Part shown: positions 15,878 through 23,319 of the stretch, one piece after another
How positions within the stretch are numbered: position 1 is the first letter of the stretch
Layout of the letters: every line of letters begins with the position of its first letter
Assembly (NCBI GenBank): GCA_963707145.1
Contig: CAVPOQ010000008.1
Span: 434,001 to 498,000 of the forward strand
DNA from: RPQJ01 sp963707145
GTDB taxonomy: Bacteria > Pseudomonadota > Gammaproteobacteria > Steroidobacterales > Steroidobacteraceae
Length of the DNA stretch: 64,000 bases
Direction of reading: 5' to 3'
Program-made: the position numbers and the translations under genes
Notes under the pieces: model-generated
Databases searched by the model: none
What the model was told of the DNA's origin: nothing
The model's input: the letters and a program-made list of their open reading frames with translations, nothing else

Positions 15878-17383
15878 TCACATCTTGTTGCGGATCGGCA
15901 GGTCGCTGAAGAACCAGTCCTCGAGGCGCTGCAATGGCGATTCGGCCGGCTGCTGGTTCAGCACCTGGTCGTCGCCCACCCACTTCACGCTCCCGCGCGG
16001 CGCCTCCTCCAGGTGCCACGCGTTGCGCGTGTCGAAGTCGATGCCGAGCGCGTCGCGCAGCTGACGGCTGAGTTCCCGGCTGCGCACCAGCAGTCCCATC
16101 TCGGTGTTGATGTTCAGGGATCGCGGATCCAGGTTCGCGCTCCCGACGAAGCTCAGGTCGTCATCGAAGAGCACCGCCTTCGCGTGCAGACCAAGGTGCT
16201 TCTCGTCGACCGGCAGCGCCATGTACAGCCAGCGGTCCTTCGCCAGGGCACGCACTTCGTGCAGGTCGACGCCGTGGCTCAGCAATCCGCGAATGAAGCC
16301 CCGGTACGCACTGTGGGCGGCGGTATGGTTGTTGGAGCGCAACGAGTTGGTCAGGATGCGTACCTGCACTCCGCGCCCTTCCGCGCGGCGGATGGCCTCT
16401 GCCAGCTCCGGCGTCGGCACGAGGTAGGCGGAGACGAGGACCAGTTCCGAGTCGGCCTGGTCGATCTGCTCGATCAGCGAGCGGGCGAGCTGGTTCGGCG
16501 TCTCGCGGGCCGGATCGACCTGCGCCGGCTCGTCCGCCAGCACCGTGGCGCCGCCCGGGATAGCGCTTGTTGCGAGAGCCGTCCAGGCAGCGAGACGCGC
16601 GTCCGTCGACTCCGCCGGGCTGACCTGCACGCGTTCGGCCAGCTGGGTCTGCAGGCGATCCAGGCCCTTGCCGGCCGCCGGCGCCCCCAGCACGTCATTG
16701 GCGGGAATCGCCCAGGGACTGCGCCAGTACCGATCGAACAGCTGCGACAGCTCTCCCACGATCGGGCCGAGCGCCAGCAGTTCCAGGTCGCGGAAGTTGG
16801 CGGTCGGGTGCAGGCCGAAGTATTCGTCCGCGAGGTTGCGACCGCCGACGATCGCAGCCCGCGCGTCCGCGATCATCACCTTGTTGTGCATGCGGTGGTC
16901 GATGCGGGCGAAGTCCCCCAGGTTGGCGACCTGTCGCAGCGCCAGGCTGTCGGGCCGCTGTGCAAAGGGGTTGTAGATCCGGAACTCGATGTTCGGGTGC
17001 CGCGCGATTGCGCCGATGGCGTCGCCTTCGCCGACCGTGAAGGAGTCGTCGAGCAGGATGCGGACGCGCACGCCGCGGTCGGCGGCCGCGAGCACCCTGG
17101 ACATGATCGCGAGCCCGGCCGTGTCCGGCTTCCAGAGGAACGTCTGCAGGTCGATGGAGGCGGTCGCGGTGTCAATGGCACGCAGCCGCCAGGCGAGCGC
17201 CTCGTCGCCGCGGTTCAGGACATGGAACCGGTCACCCGGCGCCGCGGCCTCGAGCGACATCCACAGCCGATCCTGCGATGGTGGCAGCGCCGCTTGCCCA
17301 GGCTGCGGGAGCGCGCGCGTGGCCGGGCATCCGGCGAACAGGGCCGAGGCCGTGAGCGCGAAAAGTAGATGGAGTACCCGCAT
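15878..17383 (-). CDS. Phospholipase D family lipoprotein (ClsC-like)
   Basis: This 501-residue PLD-superfamily protein has two HKD motifs. The first is HNKVMIADARAAIVGGRN in the N-terminal half; the second is HAKAVLFDDDLSFVGSANLD near residue 395. Such proteins transfer phosphatidyl groups, as in cardiolipin synthase ClsC, or act as phospholipases. The N-terminus from ATG 17383 (MRVLHLLFALTASALFAGC) is a lipoprotein signal with the lipobox Cys at 19. That lipid anchor sets it apart from integral ClsA-type enzymes and from the two-helix cardiolipin synthase at 26883. DLQTFLWKPD is the typical start of the first PLD domain. Expected location is the periplasmic face. Confidence 0.82.
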   Translation of the reverse strand: MRVLHLLFALTASALFAGCPATRALPQPGQAALPPSQDRLWMSLEAAAPGDRFHVLNRGDEALAWRLRAIDTATASIDLQTFLWKPDTAGLAIMSRVLAAADRGVRVRILLDDSFTVGEGDAIGAIARHPNIEFRIYNPFAQRPDSLALRQVANLGDFARIDHRMHNKVMIADARAAIVGGRNLADEYFGLHPTANFRDLELLALGPIVGELSQLFDRYWRSPWAIPANDVLGAPAAGKGLDRLQTQLAERVQVSPAESTDARLAAWTALATSAIPGGATVLADEPAQVDPARETPNQLARSLIEQIDQADSELVLVSAYLVPTPELAEAIRRAEGRGVQVRILTNSLRSNNHTAAHSAYRGFIRGLLSHGVDLHEVRALAKDRWLYMALPVDEKHLGLHAKAVLFDDDLSFVGSANLDPRSLNINTEMGLLVRSRELSRQLRDALGIDFDTRNAWHLEEAPRGSVKWVGDDQVLNQQPAESPLQRLEDWFFSDLPIRNKM

Positions 17384-17652
17384 CCGGACCTCACACTTCC
17401 GGCGTGATCGTGACCGAACGATAGCGCAGCCGCCCGGCGCGCAGCGACGCACTGCTCGCTACCGGCTGCGCCGGCGCACAACGGACCAGGTACTTCTCGC
17501 CGGTCACGCTGCTGGCAGTGTAAACGGGCGGCGAGCGTCTACCAGATTTCAAGCGGAACCGGCGTTGAGGTTGCCCAGGCGATGCGGCCGAGAGGCGCGG
17601 AGAATCAGCCGTGTTACGTCATGCCGAGGTGGTCAGCCTTGGGTGCCGCTGC

Positions 17653-17776
17653 AACTGAGACAAATGCAGGCCAGTGTCACGCCGGTTGAGGCGGCCGGAA
17701 CCGCTCCTCTCATTTGCCGCAACCAGCCTGTTGATCGACGGCACCGCCTGGGACACGCCGACTGCCTCCCTACACT
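17653..17776. repeat. Dispersed intergenic repeat, copy 2
   Basis: This is the second copy of the element at 13540-13683: ACTGAGACAAATGCAGGCCA (17654-17673) followed by GTGTCAC, a degenerate central palindrome near 17688-17712, then GGGACACGCCGACTGCCTCC. The two copies agree in block order and spacing with many substitutions, so the duplication is old. It lies in the gap between the PLD gene and the gene ending at 17831. Confidence 0.5.
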
Positions 17777-17830
17777 GCTTGCAAGGAATCACCAGCCGTC
17801 CGGGTGACCATGGCTGCCGGCCGTCGCGCG

Positions 17831-18772
17831 TCAGTTCTCCCAGCGCGCCCGCTCGCCGTCTCGATAGCCGTCCTTGTAATCCTGCGGGTGCTTGTAGGAA
17901 TCGAACTCGCGGCCGTGGCGGCCATCGCTGAAGCCGCGCTTGTATTCGCTGCTGCCGCCACGATTGCCGTTGTAGTCGTAGCCCGAGTAGTCCGAATGTC
18001 CCGGATAGCCCGCGCTGACGTACGAGTAGCGGCCGTCGTAGATCTGGCCGCCGCGGTCGAAGTTGCACGTGTAGCGCAGCTCGCGGCTGCCGCCGTTACG
18101 GAAGTAGACCTCCCCGGTGCCCGACATGACGCGGTCGTGCACATAGGGCGCCTGCAGGTCGATGCTGGCGACCTTGCCGTGATCGCGATCGATGTGCGCG
18201 CGGACTTCCTCTGAACATTCGCGCTTCAGGTAATTGCGGTCGTCGAAAGCGTAGTTGTTGCCTTTGTAATATGAGTCGCGATTCTTGCGGTGGTTCTCGT
18301 CGTCTTCGTGCTTGACGATGGCGGCCACGGCGGCCAGCCCGATGAGGCCCGCGCCCACGGCGGCCGCTTTCTGGTTGGACTCGGCGACCGACGAGTCGGT
18401 CACGTTGTAGCTCACGACTTCTCCATACTCGTAGCGGCACGTGTAGCGGTGGTCGCGATTCCTCTCGTCCTGGACCAGGCCGGTGACCTTGAAGACGCCC
18501 TTGCTGACCTGATGGGCGTTCGCGTCCCGCGCGCCGTTGAAGCGGGAATCGTTCTGCACCGCGGCCTGACATTCGGCCACGGCCATCGAGGAATTGGCGT
18601 AAGCGGAGGATGAAGCGGCTGTGTCGTCAAGAACGGGGCGGGTGACTCGAGGGCTGGGTGCCTGGTCCAGAAAGGACGCCCCGAGGACGGGACACCTGGC
18701 TGGGGGAGGCCATGGCCCATCGCGCAGAAATGTCAAAGACTCTTTACATTCGCGAGCCCGGATGTTAAACAT
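17831..18772 (-). CDS. Hypothetical protein with glycine-zipper-like segment
   Basis: This is a hypothetical protein of up to 313 residues. A short hydrophobic Ala/Gly stretch (AAAVGAGLIGLAAVAAI) could be a membrane or zipper helix; downstream are three Cys-containing segments (RYTCRYEYGE, KRECSEEV, RYTCNFDRGG). The end is a highly charged DGYRDGERARWEN. The first 60 residues are Pro/Arg-rich and unlike a protein start. The ATG at 18772 lies inside an operator palindrome, so the true start is probably lower, for example ATG 18586 (MAVAECQAAVQND). No family identified. Divergent from the 4-TM/XRE pair. Confidence 0.45.
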   Translation of the reverse strand: MFNIRARECKESLTFLRDGPWPPPARCPVLGASFLDQAPSPRVTRPVLDDTAASSSAYANSSMAVAECQAAVQNDSRFNGARDANAHQVSKGVFKVTGLVQDERNRDHRYTCRYEYGEVVSYNVTDSSVAESNQKAAAVGAGLIGLAAVAAIVKHEDDENHRKNRDSYYKGNNYAFDDRNYLKRECSEEVRAHIDRDHGKVASIDLQAPYVHDRVMSGTGEVYFRNGGSRELRYTCNFDRGGQIYDGRYSYVSAGYPGHSDYSGYDYNGNRGGSSEYKRGFSDGRHGREFDSYKHPQDYKDGYRDGERARWEN

Positions 18773-18782
18773 GCTTTACATC
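18729..18782. promoter_or_regulatory. Two tandem operator palindromes for the XRE regulator
   Basis: Two 22-bp imperfect palindromes lie at 18729-18750 (AATGT...ACATT, with CAAAG / CTTTA inside) and 18761-18782 (GATGT...ACATC, with TAAAC / CTTTA inside). Each matches its own reverse complement at 18 of 22 positions. Centres are 32 bp apart, about three helical turns. They lie just upstream of the membrane-protein gene whose operon includes an XRE regulator. Binding by that regulator is inference. Confidence 0.6.
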
Positions 18783-18799
18783 GGCAAGCGAGGCGAACG

Positions 18800-19252
18800 A
18801 TGTCGCAGCACGAACAGACAGCGTGGTGGGGCCTGGGATCGGGACTCCTGATCTGGCTGTTCCTGCTGATGCGGTTCACGGAGGGCGGCAGGATCGTCGA
18901 TCTGCCCGCGGGCTACGCCCTCGAGACGTACGTCCAGATGATCGTGCTGTGGATCGTCGCGTCGGTTGTACCGGCCGTGCTCGCGGCGCGGCATCCGGAG
19001 GGGACGGACAAGGACGAACGCGACCGCGCCATCGACGCGCTCGGCGACCGCTGGGAAGGCTACGTCGTCGTCATTGCGATCAATGTGCTGATCGTCCACA
19101 CGCTCGCCCGCGCCCTGTACACGGACCGCACTCCGAGCGTGCCGGTCCCCGATTTCAGCTCGACGACCGCGCTGATCTTCGCGTTGCTGACGACGCTGTT
19201 CCTTGCCGATGCGGTGAAGCAGGCCGTCGTGCTCTGGCAGTACCGCCGGTGA
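18800..19252 (+). CDS. Four-helix membrane protein, partner of XRE regulator
   Basis: This 150-residue integral membrane protein has four predicted helices in two pairs: SGLLIWLFLLM (9-27), MIVLWIVASVVPAVL (47-62), a charged HPEGTDKDERD loop, YVVVIAINVLIVHTLA (86-101) and TALIFALLTTLFLADAV (121-138). It stands 18 bases after the second operator palindrome and is translationally coupled to the XRE gene (GTGA overlap at 19249-19252). Pairs of a four-helix protein and a small XRE protein recur in bacteria, with the regulator controlling the pair. The membrane protein's function is unknown; a sensing or signalling role is inference. Confidence 0.7.
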   Translation: MSQHEQTAWWGLGSGLLIWLFLLMRFTEGGRIVDLPAGYALETYVQMIVLWIVASVVPAVLAARHPEGTDKDERDRAIDALGDRWEGYVVVIAINVLIVHTLARALYTDRTPSVPVPDFSSTTALIFALLTTLFLADAVKQAVVLWQYRR

Positions 19253-19470
19253 CGGTCGGCCGCGGGCGCGTGTCCAATCACGTCCGACGCCTGCGCGAGG
19301 CGGCGGCGATCACACAGGCGGAACTTGGAGCGCGCGTGGGCGCCACGCGCCAGACGATCATCGCGATCGAGGCGGAGAAGTACGCGCCGTCGCTGGAACT
19401 GGCGTTCAAGCTGGCGCGCGCATTCGAGCGTCCGGTCGACGAGGTGTTCCAGTTCCACGCGCAGGGCTGA
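19249..19470 (+). CDS. Small XRE-family transcriptional regulator
   Basis: This regulator of about 70 residues is a single helix-turn-helix of the YozG/XRE type: VRRLREAAAITQAELGARVG, then ATRQTIIAIEAEKYAPSLEL and AFKLARAFERPVDEVFQF. The recognition helix is TRQTIIAIE. The GTG at 19249 overlaps the upstream stop; another GTG at 19270 (VSNHVRRLRE) matches the family's usual 66-residue length and is the likelier start. The pair probably represses itself through the two palindromes at 18729-18782. This small HTH family often acts together with an adjacent membrane protein. Confidence 0.85.
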   Translation: MTVGRGRVSNHVRRLREAAAITQAELGARVGATRQTIIAIEAEKYAPSLELAFKLARAFERPVDEVFQFHAQG

Positions 19471-19496
19471 TCAGCCCGCGCCAGCTGGCGCCACCG

Positions 19497-19928
19497 TCAG
19501 AGCGTCGCGCGCGCTGCGTTGATCGCGAGCAGCAGCAGTGCCAGCGTCGACAGGCTGAACAACGTAAACCGCACCACCACGCGGTTCCACGTCGCCTGCA
19601 CGATGCTGTGCAGGATGCGCAGGATCACGTAGGCCCACGCAAGTTGCAGGTTGAGCCCCTCGCCTGCACCGACCAGCCCGAGAACCACCACGGTGACGTA
19701 GAACAGCGTCGGCTGCTCCATGAGGTGCGCGTAGTTGTGCGCCTTCCAGTTCACGTGGTCGGGGATTACCCCTTCGAGATTGGCGCCGCGCGAGCCAACG
19801 ATGGCCGTCAGCGAAATGCCGGCTCTGGCCATGGCCGGCAGGCGCGTCATCGCGAGCCAGGCCAGCATGAAGAGCGACCACAGCACCAGCACGATGGCCG
19901 GCGCGAAGATCGGGCTTTCGATAGTCAT
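19497..19928 (-). CDS. MAPEG family membrane protein
   Basis: This 143-residue MAPEG-type protein has four helices: APAIVLVLWSLFMLAWLAM, a charged VNWKAHNYAHLMEQPTLFYV, then VLGLVGAGEGLNLQLAWAYV and VVVRFTLFSLSTLALLLLAI. The segment NYAHLMEQPTLFY and the following VVLG-G are typical of the family, which covers membrane-associated proteins in eicosanoid and glutathione metabolism; bacterial members are mostly uncharacterised. The ATG at 19928 follows GGAGG, and an in-frame TTG at 19940 is unlikely. It ends convergently with the XRE gene. Confidence 0.82.
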   Translation of the reverse strand: MTIESPIFAPAIVLVLWSLFMLAWLAMTRLPAMARAGISLTAIVGSRGANLEGVIPDHVNWKAHNYAHLMEQPTLFYVTVVVLGLVGAGEGLNLQLAWAYVILRILHSIVQATWNRVVVRFTLFSLSTLALLLLAINAARATL

Positions 19929-20042
19929 CCCTTCCTCCAAACGCGTAACGCGTACGGGCCGCAGCGCTGCGCGGCCACCAAGTGCAACGACAACCGCTCG
20001 CGCCTCCGGTCGAATCCCCCTGGGAAGCAGCGAGCGAACGGC

Positions 20043-20801
20043 TCAGGACTTGCGGGTCCTGCGCGATGACTTGCTCTTCGCAGCCTGCAGCCGAACCTCG
20101 GGTCTGAAGAACTCCATCGCGGCGCGGGTCTTAGTCTGCTGGTTTCCGGTCAGCTCGATGCCGGCGCCCGCGAGGTACGTCTTGAGCTCTGCCGTGACCT
20201 GGAAGGCCTCGGACGGCGCGGCCTTGGTCGAGATTTCCAGGTTGCGGGATCCGTCCGGAAACAGCCAAAGCTCGACCACGAGCCGGCGATCGAGCTCCTT
20301 CACCCACACGCGCACCTTGAGCACGAACGTCGGGCCGAAGTTCGCAAGCGAACGCAACCCGATTCCCTTGGGCGCATGCGCCCTGTAGAAAGCCCGTTGC
20401 TCCTTCGAGAACAGCTGGTCCAGCGGCATCTTGCCAGCGACCGCGTCCCGTACCTCCTGGGCCGTGCAGCGTCCCTTGAACGATCCGGAGCAGACGTACC
20501 CGCCAGGAACCACGTCGACTTCCGTCTTGAAGCTTTCCGAGCGCCGCAGCTCCTTGCTGATCGCCGCCGGGTCGACCGGTCGCAGCTTGACGACCGTATC
20601 GCCCGCGCCACCGGCAACGCGCCTGGCACGCACGACCACGCCCGCCTTGTTCAGGTCGAGGTCGGGGGTGTCGAAGAAATAGACCTGTCGCACTTCCGCC
20701 TCGATCGGGTCGAGACCGAGCTTGCCGATGGTCGCGCGGTGCGTATCCGCCGGCGCGACGAGCTTAAGCTCTACGCTGTCGACGTCCCTGAGGATCGTCA
20801 T
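20043..20801 (-). CDS. CYTH-domain protein with Lys/Arg-rich ends
   Basis: This is a 252-residue CYTH-superfamily protein, a fold that binds triphosphate-like or polyphosphate-like ligands in a tunnel. Visible features: VELKLVAPADTHRATIGKLG, YFFDTPDLDLNKAGVVVRAR, then TVVKLRP, FVLKVRVWV and VVELWLFPDGSRNLEIS. The C-terminus is Lys-rich (AAKSKSSRRTRKS). Relatives start with an Ala-Lys repeat; here such a start (MAARKTTGKTVPARKTARKT) is visible at 20931 but is separated by one extra base near 20863, which would otherwise give a 295-residue protein. It lies directly downstream of the CYTH-Ppx fusion and is probably its partner. Confidence 0.74.
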   Translation of the reverse strand: MTILRDVDSVELKLVAPADTHRATIGKLGLDPIEAEVRQVYFFDTPDLDLNKAGVVVRARRVAGGAGDTVVKLRPVDPAAISKELRRSESFKTEVDVVPGGYVCSGSFKGRCTAQEVRDAVAGKMPLDQLFSKEQRAFYRAHAPKGIGLRSLANFGPTFVLKVRVWVKELDRRLVVELWLFPDGSRNLEISTKAAPSEAFQVTAELKTYLAGAGIELTGNQQTKTRAAMEFFRPEVRLQAAKSKSSRRTRKS

Positions 20802-20945
20802 GACCTCTCCGATCTGCTCGCGCGAGAGCTCCGCGGCGACGGTCTTTCTGGCGGTCTTCCTCGGCGGCCATCGTCTTCCTGGCGGTCTTCCTGGCAGGTA
20901 CGGTCTTGCCGGTGGTCTTCCTCGCGGCCATCGTCTTGCTCCTGT

Positions 20946-22439
20946 TCACGATCCAAAGCGCTCCGCCATCACGCCGTGGCGCAGCCCGCGGTCGCTGACG
21001 GTCAGCGTCGTCTTCCCCAGTTTCTCCATTACGGTCCCGACGATGCACGCGCCGGCCAGGATGACTTCCGCCCGCTTGGGCTGCAGGCCGACGATCCCCC
21101 GGCGGGCGCCGGCGTCCATCGACCTGTAGAGCTCGATTTGCCGGTCGATCTCCACTCGATCGAGCACCGTGCCCTGCACGACGTCCGGATCGTACCGTTC
21201 GAGCCCGTGGCTGACCGCGGCGATGTTCGTCGTGGCACCGCCCATCGCCACCAGCGCATCGGGTGCCGCGCGGCCGTCGAGCCGCGACAAGTCGCGCGAA
21301 ATCGCTGCGCGAGCGTCGTCCAGCACATCGGATGACACGGCCCGGTCCAGGCCGAATCTCTCCGTGTAGCGCACGGCCCCCACGTCGACGCTGAAGCGTT
21401 CCACCACGTCGGAGTCGCGGCCGAACGTGAACTGGCTGCTGCCCCCGCCGGTGTCGAATACCACCAGCGAGCCGCTGGCGAGCCCGAGGCCCGACTTGGC
21501 CGCGACGTACGCAAGCCGCGCTTCCTCCTCGCCGGAGATCACCTCGATGCGTATCCCGGTGCGCGATTCGATCTCCTCGACGACGCGATCCGCGTTCGCG
21601 GCAATGCGCAGGCCCGCCGTGCCGACGGCCACGATCGCCAGCACGCCGTGCTTGCGCGCCTCGGCCACCATGCCCGCAATGGCTGTGGCCGCCCGTTCCA
21701 GCGCTGGGCCGGAAATCCGATGCGTGTCGTCGAGTCCTTCACCGAGTCGGGTGATCTCCGCCCGATCCGCGATCGTGTGCCAGGCGCCGCCCGACGACCT
21801 TTCCGCGACATGGAACTTGATCGAGTTCGTGCCGACGTCGATGACGGCGTAGCGCGACGGCGTGCCGTCGATCAGGGCAGCCAGGCCAACCGGGTAGCTC
21901 GTGTTCGCGTAGCCGCCCAGTCCCAGGCTGCGCACGGCGGCGACGACTGCAGCGGCGTCCTCCGACTCGACCGCAATGGTGCGAATGGCCTTGCCGTCGA
22001 CAACGACCTCGGAGAGCTCCGACATGCATCCGCCGATCGTGTAGCGGGTCCGACGCTTCTGCACACTGATCGCGCGGATGCGACCACTCGGTACGGCGAG
22101 TTCGTCGATGAACTGCCCGAGATCGTAGCGCTCCCTGCGCAGCGGCGGCGCATCGAGCCTCAGCGCCGCGAACACTTTCGCCACCTCCGCCGCCGGCAGC
22201 GGGAAACCGGCCTTCATGACCGGGATCCACTGCTCGAGGCCACTGGCGTCGACTTCGCGCAGGACCTTGATGTCCATCAGCGCGTCGCGCACCTTCACGT
22301 TGTCGCCGGCACCGGAGAGCAGATAGGTTTCGCTGCTCACCTGGACGCCGCCCGGAGTCAGGGCGGCGAGGCGCGCCTCCGCCGGCCCGAAGCGGTGCCC
22401 GAACCACCGCCACTCCCACCGCGGAACGATCTCAGGCAT
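20946..22439 (-). CDS. CYTH-Ppx/GppA fusion phosphatase
   Basis: This 497-residue fusion protein has residues 1-190 resembling a CYTH fold (ETYLLS, VKVRDALMDIKVLREVD, RTRYTIGGCMSELSEV) and residues about 200-497 matching the exopolyphosphatase/GppA actin-like ATPase fold. The latter shows AVIDVGTNSIKF, EVISGEEEARLAYVA, VVFDTGGGSSQF, AMGGATTNIAA and ILAGACIV. Ppx/GppA enzymes cleave polyphosphate or pppGpp. The combination suggests a polyphosphate-binding module attached to a phosphatase. ATG 22439 (MPEIVPRWEW) gives the full CYTH part; the open frame upstream looks non-coding. It is followed by a second CYTH protein with basic repeats. The exact substrate is inference. Confidence 0.78.
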   Translation of the reverse strand: MPEIVPRWEWRWFGHRFGPAEARLAALTPGGVQVSSETYLLSGAGDNVKVRDALMDIKVLREVDASGLEQWIPVMKAGFPLPAAEVAKVFAALRLDAPPLRRERYDLGQFIDELAVPSGRIRAISVQKRRTRYTIGGCMSELSEVVVDGKAIRTIAVESEDAAAVVAAVRSLGLGGYANTSYPVGLAALIDGTPSRYAVIDVGTNSIKFHVAERSSGGAWHTIADRAEITRLGEGLDDTHRISGPALERAATAIAGMVAEARKHGVLAIVAVGTAGLRIAANADRVVEEIESRTGIRIEVISGEEEARLAYVAAKSGLGLASGSLVVFDTGGGSSQFTFGRDSDVVERFSVDVGAVRYTERFGLDRAVSSDVLDDARAAISRDLSRLDGRAAPDALVAMGGATTNIAAVSHGLERYDPDVVQGTVLDRVEIDRQIELYRSMDAGARRGIVGLQPKRAEVILAGACIVGTVMEKLGKTTLTVSDRGLRHGVMAERFGS

Positions 22440-22539
22440 GAGTGATCTCTCGGCGAGGCTCTCAAGGCAGACTCGCACGCCAGGCGGCACCGTACAAGCC
22501 GGGTTCCCGCGCTGCAGCGACCAACCTCCCCGGTGTGGT

Positions 22540-22569
22540 TTGACATGCTGCATTGCTCCATGGAATAAG
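22540..22569 (+). promoter_or_regulatory. Predicted sigma70-type promoter
   Basis: TTGACA at 22540-22545 is followed after 18 bases by AATAAG at 22564-22569, a reasonable -10. It lies about 60 bases before the start of the PEP-CTERM gene at 22627 and after the divergent fusion gene start. Recognised by sequence only. Confidence 0.4.
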
Positions 22570-22626
22570 TTGCGTCGAACGCCCGCGCTTCGTACAGGGC
22601 GAACCAGATCAAGGGAAGGGAGTGTT

Positions 22627-23259
22627 ATGTCACATGCGCTCAAGGTGCTGGCCATTGCCGCTTGGCTTGGCGTTGCAGGGTCCGCCAATGCCGCACAGAT
22701 CAATCTGTTCGAAACCGGAATCAACCGGGACGGAGACCTTCCGACGCCGGGCGGCGTCACCTACGACCTCGACGCGTCCGGTCTGGGTGCGGTCCGCGTT
22801 CTGGTCGCGGGTGCCGGTGAGCACTCCGTGATCGGCTATTTCGACTTCGACATCGGCAATGTCTCCGACGACGAGTTCGGGGGCACGGGCGGAGCGCCCG
22901 GCGCGGGTGAGAACTGGGAGGTCGACGAGCCCGGCTTCGTGTTCGGAGACATCTACGCCAACTTCGTGGCCGGCGCCCTCGACAATTCCAATGGAGTTCC
23001 CGCAGGCACGGCGAACGACCTGGCGATGGCGCTCGGCTGGAACTTCAGCCTCGCCTCGGGCGCTGTCGAGGTCGTCTTCTACACGAGCCTGCTGCAGCCG
23101 GATGCGCCGTTCTATCTCTGGCAGTCCGATGCGAATTCCGAGCAGACGATCTATCTGTGGTCGGCGATCTCCTCGAGTGGCGTGCCCGAGCCCGGCACGC
23201 TCGCGCTGTTCGGCATCGGCCTCGCGGGCCTCGGCATGGGCCGGCGGCGCAATGCCTAG
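22627..23259 (+). CDS. PEP-CTERM sorting domain protein
   Basis: This is a 210-residue secreted protein. It has a signal peptide (MSHALKVLAIAAWLGVAGSA, then NAAQINLFE) and a C-terminal PEP-CTERM tail: VPEPG near residue 187, then a hydrophobic LALFGIGLAGLGMG and RRRNA. Such tails are recognised by exosortase (EpsH), which cleaves and anchors the protein at the outer surface. An Asp/Gly-rich beta-sandwich-like body (YFDFDIGNVSDDEFGG) is typical of the family. The start follows AAGGGAAGGGAG. It lies 60 bases before the penicillin-acylase family gene, likely co-transcribed. No exosortase gene is in the window. Confidence 0.85.
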   Translation: MSHALKVLAIAAWLGVAGSANAAQINLFETGINRDGDLPTPGGVTYDLDASGLGAVRVLVAGAGEHSVIGYFDFDIGNVSDDEFGGTGGAPGAGENWEVDEPGFVFGDIYANFVAGALDNSNGVPAGTANDLAMALGWNFSLASGAVEVVFYTSLLQPDAPFYLWQSDANSEQTIYLWSAISSSGVPEPGTLALFGIGLAGLGMGRRRNA

Positions 23260-23319
23260 CCGACACGCGCGGCATCTTCCGTGACAAGACGCGAACAACA
23301 GATTCGGGAAGGGAGAATC

